Shown: one piece after another, positions 6,625-13,724 of the stretch
Layout: every line of letters starts with the position of its first letter
How positions within the stretch are numbered: the stretch's first letter is position 1
Assembly (NCBI GenBank): GCA_002011475.1
Contig: MTNP01000037.1
Location: 1 to 33,189 of the forward strand
Length of the DNA stretch: 33,189 nt
From: Dehalococcoides sp. JdFR-54
GTDB taxonomy: Bacteria; Chloroflexota; Dehalococcoidia; JdFR-54
Direction of reading: 5' to 3'
Made by a program: the position numbers and the translations under genes
The notes under the pieces: model-generated
What the model was told of the DNA's origin: nothing
The model's database searches: none
The model's input: the letters and a program-made list of their open reading frames with translations, nothing else

Positions 6625-8951
6625 TGAGTCCCTTCCTTGGCTTTCCCCGACTCCCCGGGTACAACCCCTTCCTCTATCAGGGTATCCATGAGGCGGGCAG
6701 CCCTGGGATAGCCTATATTGAGGCGTCGCTGCAAGAAGGAGGTGGAAATGCGCTTGTGCTCTTGGGCCAGGCGCCTGGCCGCCTCGAGGAAGGGATCGGC
6801 CGGCCTCTCTGGCTTGGAAGGCGGCGCCGGCGTTACCTCCTCCACCAGGGATGGGACGGGTCTCTCCTGGCTCTGGCTATTCCAGAAGTAGACCAGCCTC
6901 TCTATCTCGGCCTCGGAGACAAAGCAGCCCTGGAGGCGCTTGGGTTTGGCGGCATCGGTGGGCAGGTAGAGCATGTCGCCCCTGCCCAGGAGGTGCTCGG
7001 CGCCCCCCCTATCCAGGATAGTGCGGGAGTCCACCTGGGAGATCAAGGCGAAGCTGATCCGGGTGGGGAAGTTGGCCTTGATGAGCCCGGTGACCACATC
7101 CACCGAGGGGCGCTGGGTGGCTACTACCAGGTGGATGCCGGTGGCCCGGGCTAGCTGAGCCAGGCGACACAGGGAGCGCTCCACCTCATCGAAGGCGGTC
7201 ATCATCAGATCGGCCAGCTCATCAATGATCAGGATCAGATATGGCATACCCTGGGCGGGGGGACGGCCATTGTTGTAGGCCTCGATGTTACGGGCACCGG
7301 CGGCGGCCATCCGCTCATAGCGCCGGTCCATCTCTTGGTTGAGCCAGCGCAGGGTATTTATTGCCTTCTGGGAATCGACCACCACTGGGCTGGCCAGGTG
7401 GGGTATGCTGTTGTAGATGACCATCTCCACCCGCTTGGGGTCGACTATGATAAACTTGACCTCGTCGGGGGTGTTGTGCAGCAGGAGACAGCAGATAATG
7501 GCATTGAGGCACACCGTCTTGCCGCTGCCGGTGGCGCCGGCGATGAGGAGGTGGGGCATCCGAGCCAGGTCAGTCACTACCGCCTCCCCGCCTGCCCCCC
7601 TGCCCAGGGCCAGGGTGAGCCGGGATTTGGCCACGGCTTTCTGGAAGGGGGCGCTCTCGATAACCCCCCTGAGACTGACCAGCCCGGTGCTGGTATTGGG
7701 CACCTCGATGCCGACCATGGGCTTCCCCGGCACCGGGGCCTCGATGCGGATGCTGGGCACCGCCAGGGTCATGGCCAGGTCGCTGGCCAGGGCGGCGATG
7801 CGGTCCACCTTAACCCTGGTCTTGGACACCTCCTGGCGCCGGACCTTTATGGCGCCTGCCTCGTCCCTCTCCTTGACCTCTTTGAACTTGCGATCCCAGC
7901 CCGGCTCCACGCCGAATTGGGTCACCGTCGGCCCCCGGTTGATCTGCACCACTTTGGCCTCCACTCCGTAGCTGGCCAGGGCTTCTTCGATATGGCGGGC
8001 CCGGTGCTCATCGTCCATCTGGCCCCACTCCACGTCGCCGGCCCGGTCTAAGAGGTCTAAGGGGGGAAGCTGCCAGCCTGCCTCTGCGGCGGGGGCCGAG
8101 GCCACATATCTCTGCCCCAGCCGTTGGGCGGCCTCCTCCAGCTCGGGCCTGGGGGCGGGGGCCGGCGCCGGGACGGGTTTGGGGGGCTGGGGGGTGACTT
8201 CAGCCGCGGGCCTGGGTGGGGGGGGCATCGGGGCTACAGGGCGCCGGCGCCTAACCAGCCTGGCCAGGCCAATAATGCCTCGATGCACCGGATAGCGACC
8301 ATAAGCGCCGGCCAGCCCCCTGATGCTGAGGACGGCGCCCATATAAATGCCTCGGAGCATCATGAGTAGCCCTCGCCCCCCCGCCCTCAGGGCTTTGCCT
8401 AGAGCCAGGAACAGGGCGTGGAAGACGGTGACGGTGCCCCTGGGGGCGATGAACAGGAATCCCAGTAAAGTCAAGGCCAGAACGGTGACAATGCCCTGGG
8501 GGAGTGAATCGCCGGCTATCCACTGCCCCAGCCTGCCGCCCAGGGAGACATCCCCCAAGGTGCCGCCTGGGGCGTAGAAGAAGCCCCAAATCCCCCACAG
8601 GGCCAGGGCGAAGGCCATGCCTCCCAGCCACAGGTTCCAGCGTCGGAAGCGGTGCCCCAGGCGCTTGAAGGCGCTGAGGAGGCGCTGCTGCCATAGAAGC
8701 CAGGCCAGGGCCAGAGCCAGCGGGATGAAGAGGACGGCCCCCAACCCAAAGGTGCGGTACAGAAGGCCCCAGGCGTGGCTGGCGAAGCCGGTGAGGTTCG
8801 TGGCCCATAGGAAGAGCAGGGCCAGAACCGCGGCCAGGAGGAGGGCCCGCCGCACCAGGGGTAGCCTGAGATAGTGAAGGAGTCGCCTTCCCCTGGTCCG
8901 AACCTTGTTGATCAGCCTGGACCGCCCAGCCTTTGGCTTCGCAGGCACCAC
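6621..8951 (-). CDS. ftsK: FtsK/SpoIIIE DNA translocase
   Basis: The 776-residue protein has the full FtsK plan. Four hydrophobic segments lie in the first 170 residues (about 36-55, 71-88, 108-126 and 153-169). A Pro/Ala-rich linker follows (about 240-270), then the motor with Walker A GATGSGKT at 472-479 and Walker B LILIIDELAD at 572-581, and a C-terminal gamma winged helix (about 705-770) that reads KOPS-type DNA signals in the family. It pumps DNA through the closing septum and helps resolve chromosome dimers. The start is GTG at 8951, four bases after the RNase J stop. The linker is short compared with E. coli FtsK and the size matches SpoIIIE. The stop overlaps the accDA ATG. Confidence 0.95.
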   Translation of the reverse strand: MVPAKPKAGRSRLINKVRTRGRRLLHYLRLPLVRRALLLAAVLALLFLWATNLTGFASHAWGLLYRTFGLGAVLFIPLALALAWLLWQQRLLSAFKRLGHRFRRWNLWLGGMAFALALWGIWGFFYAPGGTLGDVSLGGRLGQWIAGDSLPQGIVTVLALTLLGFLFIAPRGTVTVFHALFLALGKALRAGGRGLLMMLRGIYMGAVLSIRGLAGAYGRYPVHRGIIGLARLVRRRRPVAPMPPPPRPAAEVTPQPPKPVPAPAPAPRPELEEAAQRLGQRYVASAPAAEAGWQLPPLDLLDRAGDVEWGQMDDEHRARHIEEALASYGVEAKVVQINRGPTVTQFGVEPGWDRKFKEVKERDEAGAIKVRRQEVSKTRVKVDRIAALASDLAMTLAVPSIRIEAPVPGKPMVGIEVPNTSTGLVSLRGVIESAPFQKAVAKSRLTLALGRGAGGEAVVTDLARMPHLLIAGATGSGKTVCLNAIICCLLLHNTPDEVKFIIVDPKRVEMVIYNSIPHLASPVVVDSQKAINTLRWLNQEMDRRYERMAAAGARNIEAYNNGRPPAQGMPYLILIIDELADLMMTAFDEVERSLCRLAQLARATGIHLVVATQRPSVDVVTGLIKANFPTRISFALISQVDSRTILDRGGAEHLLGRGDMLYLPTDAAKPKRLQGCFVSEAEIERLVYFWNSQSQERPVPSLVEEVTPAPPSKPERPADPFLEAARRLAQEHKRISTSFLQRRLNIGYPRAARLMDTLIEEGVVPGESGKAKEGTQ

Positions 8952-8955
8952 CTGT

Positions 8956-10605
8956 CTATACCTCCACCATCGCCGATAAAATCAGGGGGCGGCGCTTGGT
9001 CTGCTTATAGAGAAATCTGCCCAAGGCATCCTTTACCTTGGTATTGATGAAGCCCCGCTCGGCAGGGCGTTCCCCGGTGCGGTCCAGGGTTCTGGCCACC
9101 AGCTCCCGGCTCTCCTCCAGCAGTTCCTCGGCGGCCGCAAATCCCCGGGATACCACCTCGGGGTGCCTCACCAGCTTGCCGGTCTGCTTATCGATGGTGA
9201 TGACAACAACCACAATCCCGTCCTGCGCCAGCACCCGGCGGTCGCGCAGGACGATGCTGTCCCCAGCCGCCACCCCCAAGCCATCCACATAGACATGTCC
9301 CGAGTCCAGCTTGCCCACCACCCGGCCCCGCTCAGGGGTCAGCTCCAGGATGTCCCCATCCTCGAGGACGAAGATGCGCTCCTTGGCGAGGCCCAGGGAT
9401 TGGGCCAGCCGGGCGTGGAGGCGGAGGTGACGGTACTCGCCGTGGATGGGCACGAAGAAGCGGGGTTTGACCAGGTTCAGGATGAGCTTCAGCTCCTCCT
9501 GGCTGCCATGGCCATGGACATGGACCGGGGCCAGCTTGTGATAGAGGACGTCGGCCCCCTGTCGGAAGAGGTTGTCCACCGTTCTATTGATCAGGGACTC
9601 GTTGCCCGGTATAGGGGTGGCGGACAGCACCACAGTATCGCCGGGTTGGATACGCACCTGGCGGTGGTCGCGGTGGGCCATCCTGACCAGGGCCGAGGTG
9701 GGCTCGCCCTGGGTACCTGTAGTGACGATCACTATCCTATTGGGCGGCAATTTGTGGAGCCGATCCAGGGTGGCCAAGGTATCGGGCGGGGGATGGAGAT
9801 AGCCCAGGGCCAAAGCCATACGCACATTGTCCACCATGCTGCGCCCCAATATGAAGACCTGGCGCCCATGCCGGGCGGCGGCGTCCATCACCTGCTGGAT
9901 GCGGGCGATGAGGGAGGCAAAGGTGGCGATGATCACCCGCCCCGTCGCCTCCCCTATAATGTGGTCCAGGGTCTCGCCCACCATCTTCTCGGAGGGGGTA
10001 TAGCCCGCCTCTTCCACATAGGTGGAGTCGGAGAGGAGGAGCATCACCCCCTCCCCGCCCACCTGGGCCAGTCGCGAGATGTCCAGGGGCTTGCCGTCCA
10101 CCGGGGTATGGTCCAGCTTGAAGTCGCCGCTGTGCACGATGGTGCCCATGGGGGTGCGGATAATCAAGCCCACGGCATCGGGGATGCTGTGCCCCACCCG
10201 AAAGAACTCCACCCGGAGCTTGCCCAGGGGCACCTCGTCCCCGGGCCTGACCACTTTGAGCCTGGCCCGGCTGAGGAGCTTGTGCCCCTTGAGCTTCACT
10301 GAAATGAGCCCCTCGGTGAGCCTGGTGCAGTAGACGGGGGCGTCCAGTCGGGGTAGGAGGTAGGGCAAGGCCCCGGTATGGTCTTCATGGCCGTGGGTGA
10401 TGATGAGGGCCCTCAGCCGGTGGCGGCGTTCCTCCAGGTAACTGATATCGGGAATGACCAAGTCAACCCCCAACACCTCCTCCTCGGGGAACATGAGCCC
10501 GGCATCGATGGCGATGATATCATCCCCGAACTCGAGCAGGAGCATGTTCTTGCCGATTTCACCCAGCCCTCCCAGGGGTATGACGCGCAGTCTCTGCTTG
10601 GCCAT
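8956..10605 (-). CDS. rnj: Ribonuclease J
   Basis: This 549-residue protein is a metallo-beta-lactamase/beta-CASP ribonuclease. The zinc-binding motif HGHEDH is at 71-76. Further metal ligands are in GHSIPDAVG and HSGDFKLD, and the beta-CASP signatures are present (SDSTYVEE, GRSMVDN, GTQGEP, and HVHGHGSQEELK near residue 375). RNase J has endonuclease and 5'-3' exonuclease activity and is central to mRNA turnover and rRNA maturation in bacteria that lack E. coli-type RNase E. The gene lies 12 bases after the uracil-DNA glycosylase gene and four bases before ftsK, within one minus-strand operon. In this window it is one of several RNA-processing genes, with FAU-1, RtcA and ThpR. Confidence 0.95.
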   Translation of the reverse strand: MAKQRLRVIPLGGLGEIGKNMLLLEFGDDIIAIDAGLMFPEEEVLGVDLVIPDISYLEERRHRLRALIITHGHEDHTGALPYLLPRLDAPVYCTRLTEGLISVKLKGHKLLSRARLKVVRPGDEVPLGKLRVEFFRVGHSIPDAVGLIIRTPMGTIVHSGDFKLDHTPVDGKPLDISRLAQVGGEGVMLLLSDSTYVEEAGYTPSEKMVGETLDHIIGEATGRVIIATFASLIARIQQVMDAAARHGRQVFILGRSMVDNVRMALALGYLHPPPDTLATLDRLHKLPPNRIVIVTTGTQGEPTSALVRMAHRDHRQVRIQPGDTVVLSATPIPGNESLINRTVDNLFRQGADVLYHKLAPVHVHGHGSQEELKLILNLVKPRFFVPIHGEYRHLRLHARLAQSLGLAKERIFVLEDGDILELTPERGRVVGKLDSGHVYVDGLGVAAGDSIVLRDRRVLAQDGIVVVVITIDKQTGKLVRHPEVVSRGFAAAEELLEESRELVARTLDRTGERPAERGFINTKVKDALGRFLYKQTKRRPLILSAMVEV

Positions 10606-10617
10606 TCTATTCGTAAC

Positions 10618-11214
10618 CTAAAAAAGAGTTAACTGTTCCGGCTCCGGTTTGGCCTGGGCCACGCCCTCAGCCTGGGAGAGGAGCTCGGGCAGCTTGAGCA
10701 TATCGGCCTCGATGGTGCGACGCAGGCTCTGCTGGTGCAGGGCGGCTGCCGGATGGTACATGGCATAATAGATGATGTTATCGCGGCGCTGGGCCTTCCC
10801 ATGGGCCTTGCTCATGGTGGCGTTGGGGAAGAAAAGCGCCAAGGAGTATCGTCCCAGGGCAACTATGATCTTGGGCTGGATGAGTTCTATCTGGCGATCC
10901 AGCCAGGCCCGACAGGTCTGGATCTCCCTGGGCAAGGGGTCGCGGTTGGCAGGGGGTCGGCATTTAATCACATTGGTAATGTAGACCTGGCCTCGGTCCA
11001 GGCCTATGGAGCCCAATAGCTGGTCGAGGAACTTGCCCGCCGGGCCCACGAAGGGACGGCCCTGTTGGTCCTCATGCCAGCCTGGCGCCTCGCCAATGAA
11101 CATGATGGCTGCCTTCTCTGTCCCCTCGCCGGGGACAGCCCGGGTTCGGGTGGTGGAGAGGCCGCACTTTTGGCACGCCAGGATCTGCTGGCTGATATCG
11201 CTCAGTTGTGACAT
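10618..11214 (-). CDS. udg: Type-4 uracil-DNA glycosylase with an iron-sulfur cluster
   Basis: The 198-residue protein removes uracil arising in DNA by cytosine deamination. Motif A, GEAPGWHEDQQGRPFVGPAG, is at 41-60, and the second active-site motif is MYHPAA near 165. Four cysteines placed as in family-4 [4Fe-4S] enzymes are at 14, 17, 85 and 101. This family is common in archaea, thermophiles and anaerobes. The ATG at 11214 was chosen over upstream in-frame starts (11241, 11274) because a good promoter overlaps that upstream region (-10 at 11245-11240), which puts the likely transcript start near 11233, after those codons. It is the first gene of the udg-rnj-ftsK-accDA run. Confidence 0.92.
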   Translation of the reverse strand: MSQLSDISQQILACQKCGLSTTRTRAVPGEGTEKAAIMFIGEAPGWHEDQQGRPFVGPAGKFLDQLLGSIGLDRGQVYITNVIKCRPPANRDPLPREIQTCRAWLDRQIELIQPKIIVALGRYSLALFFPNATMSKAHGKAQRRDNIIYYAMYHPAAALHQQSLRRTIEADMLKLPELLSQAEGVAQAKPEPEQLTLF

Positions 11215-11239
11215 ATGCCCCTGTCGCCGTTTCTTGACC

Positions 11240-11268
11240 ATTATCATTCTGCCACTGATGGGCCACAA
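11240..11268 (-). promoter_or_regulatory. Promoter for the udg-rnj-ftsK-accDA operon
   Basis: On the minus strand, TTGTGG (11268-11263), 17 bases, then GATAAT (11245-11240). The predicted transcript start lies about 20 bases before the udg ATG at 11214. This supports the shorter udg protein. Confidence 0.55.
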
Positions 11269-11291
11269 AAGCAAGCCCGACGCTGCCCCGC

Positions 11292-11320
11292 TTGACCATA
11301 TAGGGGAGGCTTGTTATAAT
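11292..11320 (+). promoter_or_regulatory. Promoter for tRNA-Ala
   Basis: TTGACC (11292-11297), 17 bases, perfect TATAAT (11315-11320). Transcription would begin only a few bases before the tRNA 5' end at 11331. Confidence 0.8.
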
Positions 11321-11330
11321 GGTTTCGTGC

Positions 11331-11403
11331 GGGGATATAGCTCAATTGGGAGAGCGCGGCGTTCGCATCGCCGAGGTCGGGGGTTCGAATCCCCCTATCT
11401 CCA
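11331..11403 (+). tRNA. tRNA-Ala (anticodon CGC)
   Basis: A complete cloverleaf can be drawn. The acceptor GGGGATA pairs with TATCTCC and includes the G3-U70 pair that marks alanine tRNAs. The D stem is GCTC/GAGC. The anticodon stem CGGCG/CGCCG has loop TTCGCAT, with anticodon CGC at 11364-11366. The T stem is GGGGG/CCCCC with loop TTCGAAT, and the discriminator is A. The 3' CCA is not encoded (CTG follows). It reads codon GCG, which should be frequent in a GC-rich genome. Confidence 0.95.
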
Positions 11404-11436
11404 CTGAGCCTGAGCACCCTCTATCCCAGACTCAAT

Positions 11437-12156
11437 ATGTTGTCCCTCGCCCTGTTTCTGGCCATCGCCTTCGTGGCCTCAGCGGTTGCCACCATCATCG
11501 GCTTTGGCTCTGCCACCATCCTTATTCCCTTTGCCGGCCTGGTCATAGACCTGAAGGCTGCCATTGTGCTTGTGGGCTTTTTCCATCTCTTCAGCAATCT
11601 CTCCCGGCTGGGCATGCTGCGGCAGTCGCTAAATAACAGGTTATTCTTGACCTATGGGTCGCCCAGCGTCCTAGCCGCCTTGGGTGGCGCCTGGCTGTTC
11701 TACCGCCTGGAGGTGCGCCTTATTGCCATGGCCTTTGCCGTCTTCCTCATAGTCTTTGCCTTGCACTCCCTCCTCAACCCCAGGTGGTCTGTGCCGGACA
11801 CGACCCCCGTCCTGGTATCAGGCGGGTTGCTCTCTGGCTTTGTGAGTGGGGTTATCGGGGTGGGCGGTGCCGTCCGCTCCATGTTCCTCATCGCCACGGG
11901 CATCGACAAAGAGGCCTACGTCGCCACCTCGGCCGCCATCGCCGTTGTGGTGGATATGACCCGTCTCCCCATATATGTGGTCGGTGGCGATGTGGAGGCC
12001 AGCTATTATTACTACATCGCCCCTTTGGTGGTCATCGCCCTCCTGGGGGCGGTGGTGGGCAGGAGGCTGCTCCGGAGGCTGCCCGGGGTATGGGTGAGGC
12101 GCCTGGTCGTGGTGGCCCTGATGGGGGTGGCCATCAAGATGTTGGTGGCGCCCTGA
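11437..12156 (+). CDS. TSUP-family membrane permease (TauE/SafE-like)
   Basis: The 239-residue protein is largely hydrophobic, with about seven or eight predicted membrane helices and the internal repeat typical of TauE/SafE/TSUP permeases. The first repeat begins with VASAVATIIGFGSATILIPF and the second with LLSGFVSGVIGVGGA (about 128-142), which contains the family's glycine-rich hairpin. Family members export or import sulfite, sulfoacetate, taurine-derived or other small organosulfur or carboxylate anions; the substrate cannot be read here. The ATG at 11437 is 33 bases after the tRNA-Ala 3' end, and I see no separate promoter or clear Shine-Dalgarno. The mRNA may therefore be released from a shared tRNA-mRNA transcript by cleavage at the tRNA end. 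The protein is slightly shorter than many relatives. Confidence 0.88.
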   Translation: MLSLALFLAIAFVASAVATIIGFGSATILIPFAGLVIDLKAAIVLVGFFHLFSNLSRLGMLRQSLNNRLFLTYGSPSVLAALGGAWLFYRLEVRLIAMAFAVFLIVFALHSLLNPRWSVPDTTPVLVSGGLLSGFVSGVIGVGGAVRSMFLIATGIDKEAYVATSAAIAVVVDMTRLPIYVVGGDVEASYYYYIAPLVVIALLGAVVGRRLLRRLPGVWVRRLVVVALMGVAIKMLVAP

Positions 12157-12167
12157 CCTCTATCAGC

Positions 12168-12196
12168 TTGACAATCGCCTATCGCTTGGCTTAAAT
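12168..12196 (+). promoter_or_regulatory. Promoter for tRNA-Arg
   Basis: Perfect TTGACA (12168-12173), 17 bases, TTAAAT (12191-12196). The tRNA starts 47 bases downstream, which implies a 5' leader of about 40 bases to be removed by RNase P. Confidence 0.7.
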
Positions 12197-12243
12197 TTTA
12201 AAGGGCTGGGCCTACCCCGTGGATATCAGTCCAGCTTGAAGAA

Positions 12244-12316
12244 GCCCCTGTAGCTCAGAGGATAGAGCAGCGGTTTCCTAAACCGCGTGTCGGGCGTTCG
12301 AATCGCCCCAGGGGTA
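12244..12316 (+). tRNA. tRNA-Arg (anticodon CCT)
   Basis: The acceptor GCCCCTG pairs with CAGGGGT, with a G-U closing pair. The anticodon stem GCGGT/ACCGC has loop TTCCTAA, with anticodon CCT at 12277-12279. The T stem is GGGCG/CGCCC with loop TTCGAAT, and the discriminator is A. No 3' CCA is encoded (CGG follows). It reads the AGG codon. Confidence 0.95.
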
Positions 12317-12343
12317 CGGGAAAGAGAGCCTGGCGTACCGGCG

Positions 12344-12371
12344 TTGATTTTGATAAAATATATGATAAAAT
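12344..12371 (+). promoter_or_regulatory. Promoter for tRNA-Trp
   Basis: TTGATT (12344-12349), 16 bases, TAAAAT (12366-12371), in a short AT-rich island between two tRNA genes. The tRNA begins 16 bases downstream. This suggests the two tRNAs can be transcribed independently. Confidence 0.6.
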
Positions 12372-12386
12372 AAGTCTCGGGCGAAA

Positions 12387-12463
12387 AGGAGTGTAGCTCA
12401 GTCTGGGAGAGCAGCGGTCTCCAAAACCGCAGGTCGGGGGTTCGAATCCCTCCACTCCTGCCA
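12387..12463 (+). tRNA. tRNA-Trp (anticodon CCA)
   Basis: The acceptor AGGAGTG pairs with CACTCCT. The anticodon stem GCGGT/ACCGC has loop CTCCAAA, with anticodon CCA at 12421-12423. The T stem GGGGG/CCCTC includes one G-U pair, and the discriminator is G, as usual for bacterial tRNA-Trp. The 3' CCA is encoded (12461-12463), unlike the two tRNA genes upstream. Confidence 0.96.
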
Positions 12464-12502
12464 ATTTTTGTATCTGGGGCTTCGTCTTTTGGACATCCTT
12501 CG

Positions 12503-13285
12503 CTATCTCGGGAAGACGAACTCCTTTATGGCTGAGAAATACTGCTCCATCCCCACCACCATGACGTCGTTGTGACCGGCCCCGGGGATGATGAGCAATC
12601 GCTTGTTCTCCGACCCCACCTCCTGGTAGAGCCTGGATGCCTCGGCGGCGGGAATCAGGGTATCGCCTTCCCCGTGAATGATGAGCACAGGCAGTCTGAG
12701 GGAGCGGAGCCTGACCCGGCCAGCCGATTCCACACCTTCGAGGCTGGAGGAGGCCACCGGGAAGCCCAGGTGCCTCAGCATTCGGGCCGGGCTGGCAAAG
12801 CCACTATCTACAATCAAGCCCTCCACCTGGCCCTGATAATGGAAGGCCAGCTCCACAGCCGAGGCAGTCCCCAGGGACCTACCCATAAGGAACAGCCGCC
12901 CCATGAACCCGCCGGATTGCACAACCCCGAGAAAGTGCTGGAATATGGGATGGGCATCAGACAACATCGCGGAAAAGGAGGGCTGGCCCCCGCTCAGGCC
13001 GTAGCCCCGATAATCGGCCACAAATAGGTTGATGCCCAGACTGTTATATAAAGGGGCAATGTCATCGTAGTCGCTGGCCACCTCCCCGTTGCCGTGGAAG
13101 AACAGGATAGAGGGTGAACCGGGGCCAGCGGCATAGAAGCGAGCGGAGAGGGATACCCCCGGTGCCACGGTGATGGAATGGTCAGCCGCCCCCGGTGGTG
13201 GCGGCCGCCAGTCCTTTCGAGGATAGAAGATGAAATCTATCACTTCCTTTCGGTCGAACACCGAAAAGTCGGACCGCTCGGGCAT
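12503..13285 (-). CDS. Alpha/beta hydrolase
   Basis: The 260-residue cytosolic protein has the alpha/beta-hydrolase fold of the ABHD13/17-like (BEM46-type) group. ILFFHGNGEVASDYDD carries the HGN oxyanion region, YRGYGLSGG follows, the nucleophile elbow is GRSLGT (Ser catalytic), the acid is in IHGEGDTLIP, and the histidine is in GAGHND near the C-terminus. The start is ATG at 13285 because a GGAGGAG Shine-Dalgarno sits just upstream and a good promoter follows behind it. A frame extending to 13630 is open but overlaps the zinc-finger gene on the other strand and has no motif. No signal peptide is visible. The substrate (ester, thioester or peptide) cannot be predicted. The gene is monocistronic and divergent from the zinc-finger gene. 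Confidence 0.9.
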   Translation of the reverse strand: MPERSDFSVFDRKEVIDFIFYPRKDWRPPPPGAADHSITVAPGVSLSARFYAAGPGSPSILFFHGNGEVASDYDDIAPLYNSLGINLFVADYRGYGLSGGQPSFSAMLSDAHPIFQHFLGVVQSGGFMGRLFLMGRSLGTASAVELAFHYQGQVEGLIVDSGFASPARMLRHLGFPVASSSLEGVESAGRVRLRSLRLPVLIIHGEGDTLIPAAEASRLYQEVGSENKRLLIIPGAGHNDVMVVGMEQYFSAIKEFVFPR

Positions 13286-13303
13286 GGCTCCTCCTGGTAG
13301 CTT

Positions 13304-13332
13304 AGTATATCGGCAACCGCCATCCCCGACAA
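13304..13332 (-). promoter_or_regulatory. Promoter for the alpha/beta hydrolase
   Basis: On the minus strand, TTGTCG (13332-13327), 17 bases, TATACT (13309-13304). It is back to back with the promoter of the zinc-finger gene, the -35 elements being 17 bases apart. Confidence 0.65.
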
Positions 13333-13349
13333 GGGCCGGGGGCCGGCGG

Positions 13350-13378
13350 TTGACATCCCTCCCCGGCTCGACCATAAT
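13350..13378 (+). promoter_or_regulatory. Promoter for the zinc-finger gene
   Basis: Perfect TTGACA (13350-13355), 17 bases, CATAAT (13373-13378), 21 bases before the ATG at 13400. A GGGAGG Shine-Dalgarno lies between them. Confidence 0.65.
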
Positions 13379-13399
13379 AACTAGAGGGGAGGCAGGACG

Positions 13400-13702
13400 A
13401 TGTTCCGATGTGGCTTTTGTGGGGCGGAATTCCCCTCTGAGGAGGAGGCCGCCAGCCATATGATGAAACACCTCAGCGAGCAGCTGGAAAAGCAGCACCA
13501 GGCGGTATCCCAGACCTATTTGCTCATGGCCGCCTCCCAGCTCACCCAGATCTGCCTCATCAGCGGCCGCAGGCCTGAGGAGGCCATGGACATCTTCACC
13601 CGGGTCTACGAGCTGCTCAAGAACTGGCACGGTGGCGCCCAGCCCAAGGATGATTTCATGAGATGGCTGGAGCAGCAGTGGGGCGATAAGGAATCGGGCT
13701 AG
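13400..13702 (+). CDS. C2H2-type zinc-finger protein with a helical tail, function unknown
   Basis: This 100-residue protein starts with a classical-looking C2H2 finger: CGFC at residues 4-7, a hydrophobic-aromatic core (FPSEEEAASH) and histidines at 20 and 24 (HMMKH). The spacing C-x2-C-x12-H-x3-H matches eukaryotic-type fingers and bacterial Ros-like proteins. The remaining 75 residues look helical and are acidic to amphipathic (QLEKQHQAVSQTYLLMAAS, then EEAMDIFTRVYELLKNW). A single finger usually binds DNA weakly, so the tail may dimerise or bind a partner. The gene has its own strong promoter and Shine-Dalgarno, and lies tail to tail with the iron-sulfur protein gene (22 bases between stops). 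I do not recognise a named family. A role as a small regulator is inferred only. Confidence 0.8.
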   Translation: MFRCGFCGAEFPSEEEAASHMMKHLSEQLEKQHQAVSQTYLLMAASQLTQICLISGRRPEEAMDIFTRVYELLKNWHGGAQPKDDFMRWLEQQWGDKESG

Positions 13703-13724
13703 CTACGCCCAGGGCGCTATCGGC

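Noticed and set aside
4891-6627. 578-codon plus-strand open frame opposite accDA
   Set aside because: Low-complexity Gly/Gln/His/Leu composition and no domain, while the opposite strand carries complete AccD and AccA motifs.
9163-10302. 379-codon plus-strand open frame opposite the RNase J gene
   Set aside because: No recognisable motif; composition typical of an antisense shadow.
13286-13630. N-terminal extension of the alpha/beta hydrolase frame
   Set aside because: It runs through the hydrolase promoter and antisense to the zinc-finger gene, and the ATG at 13285 has a strong Shine-Dalgarno.
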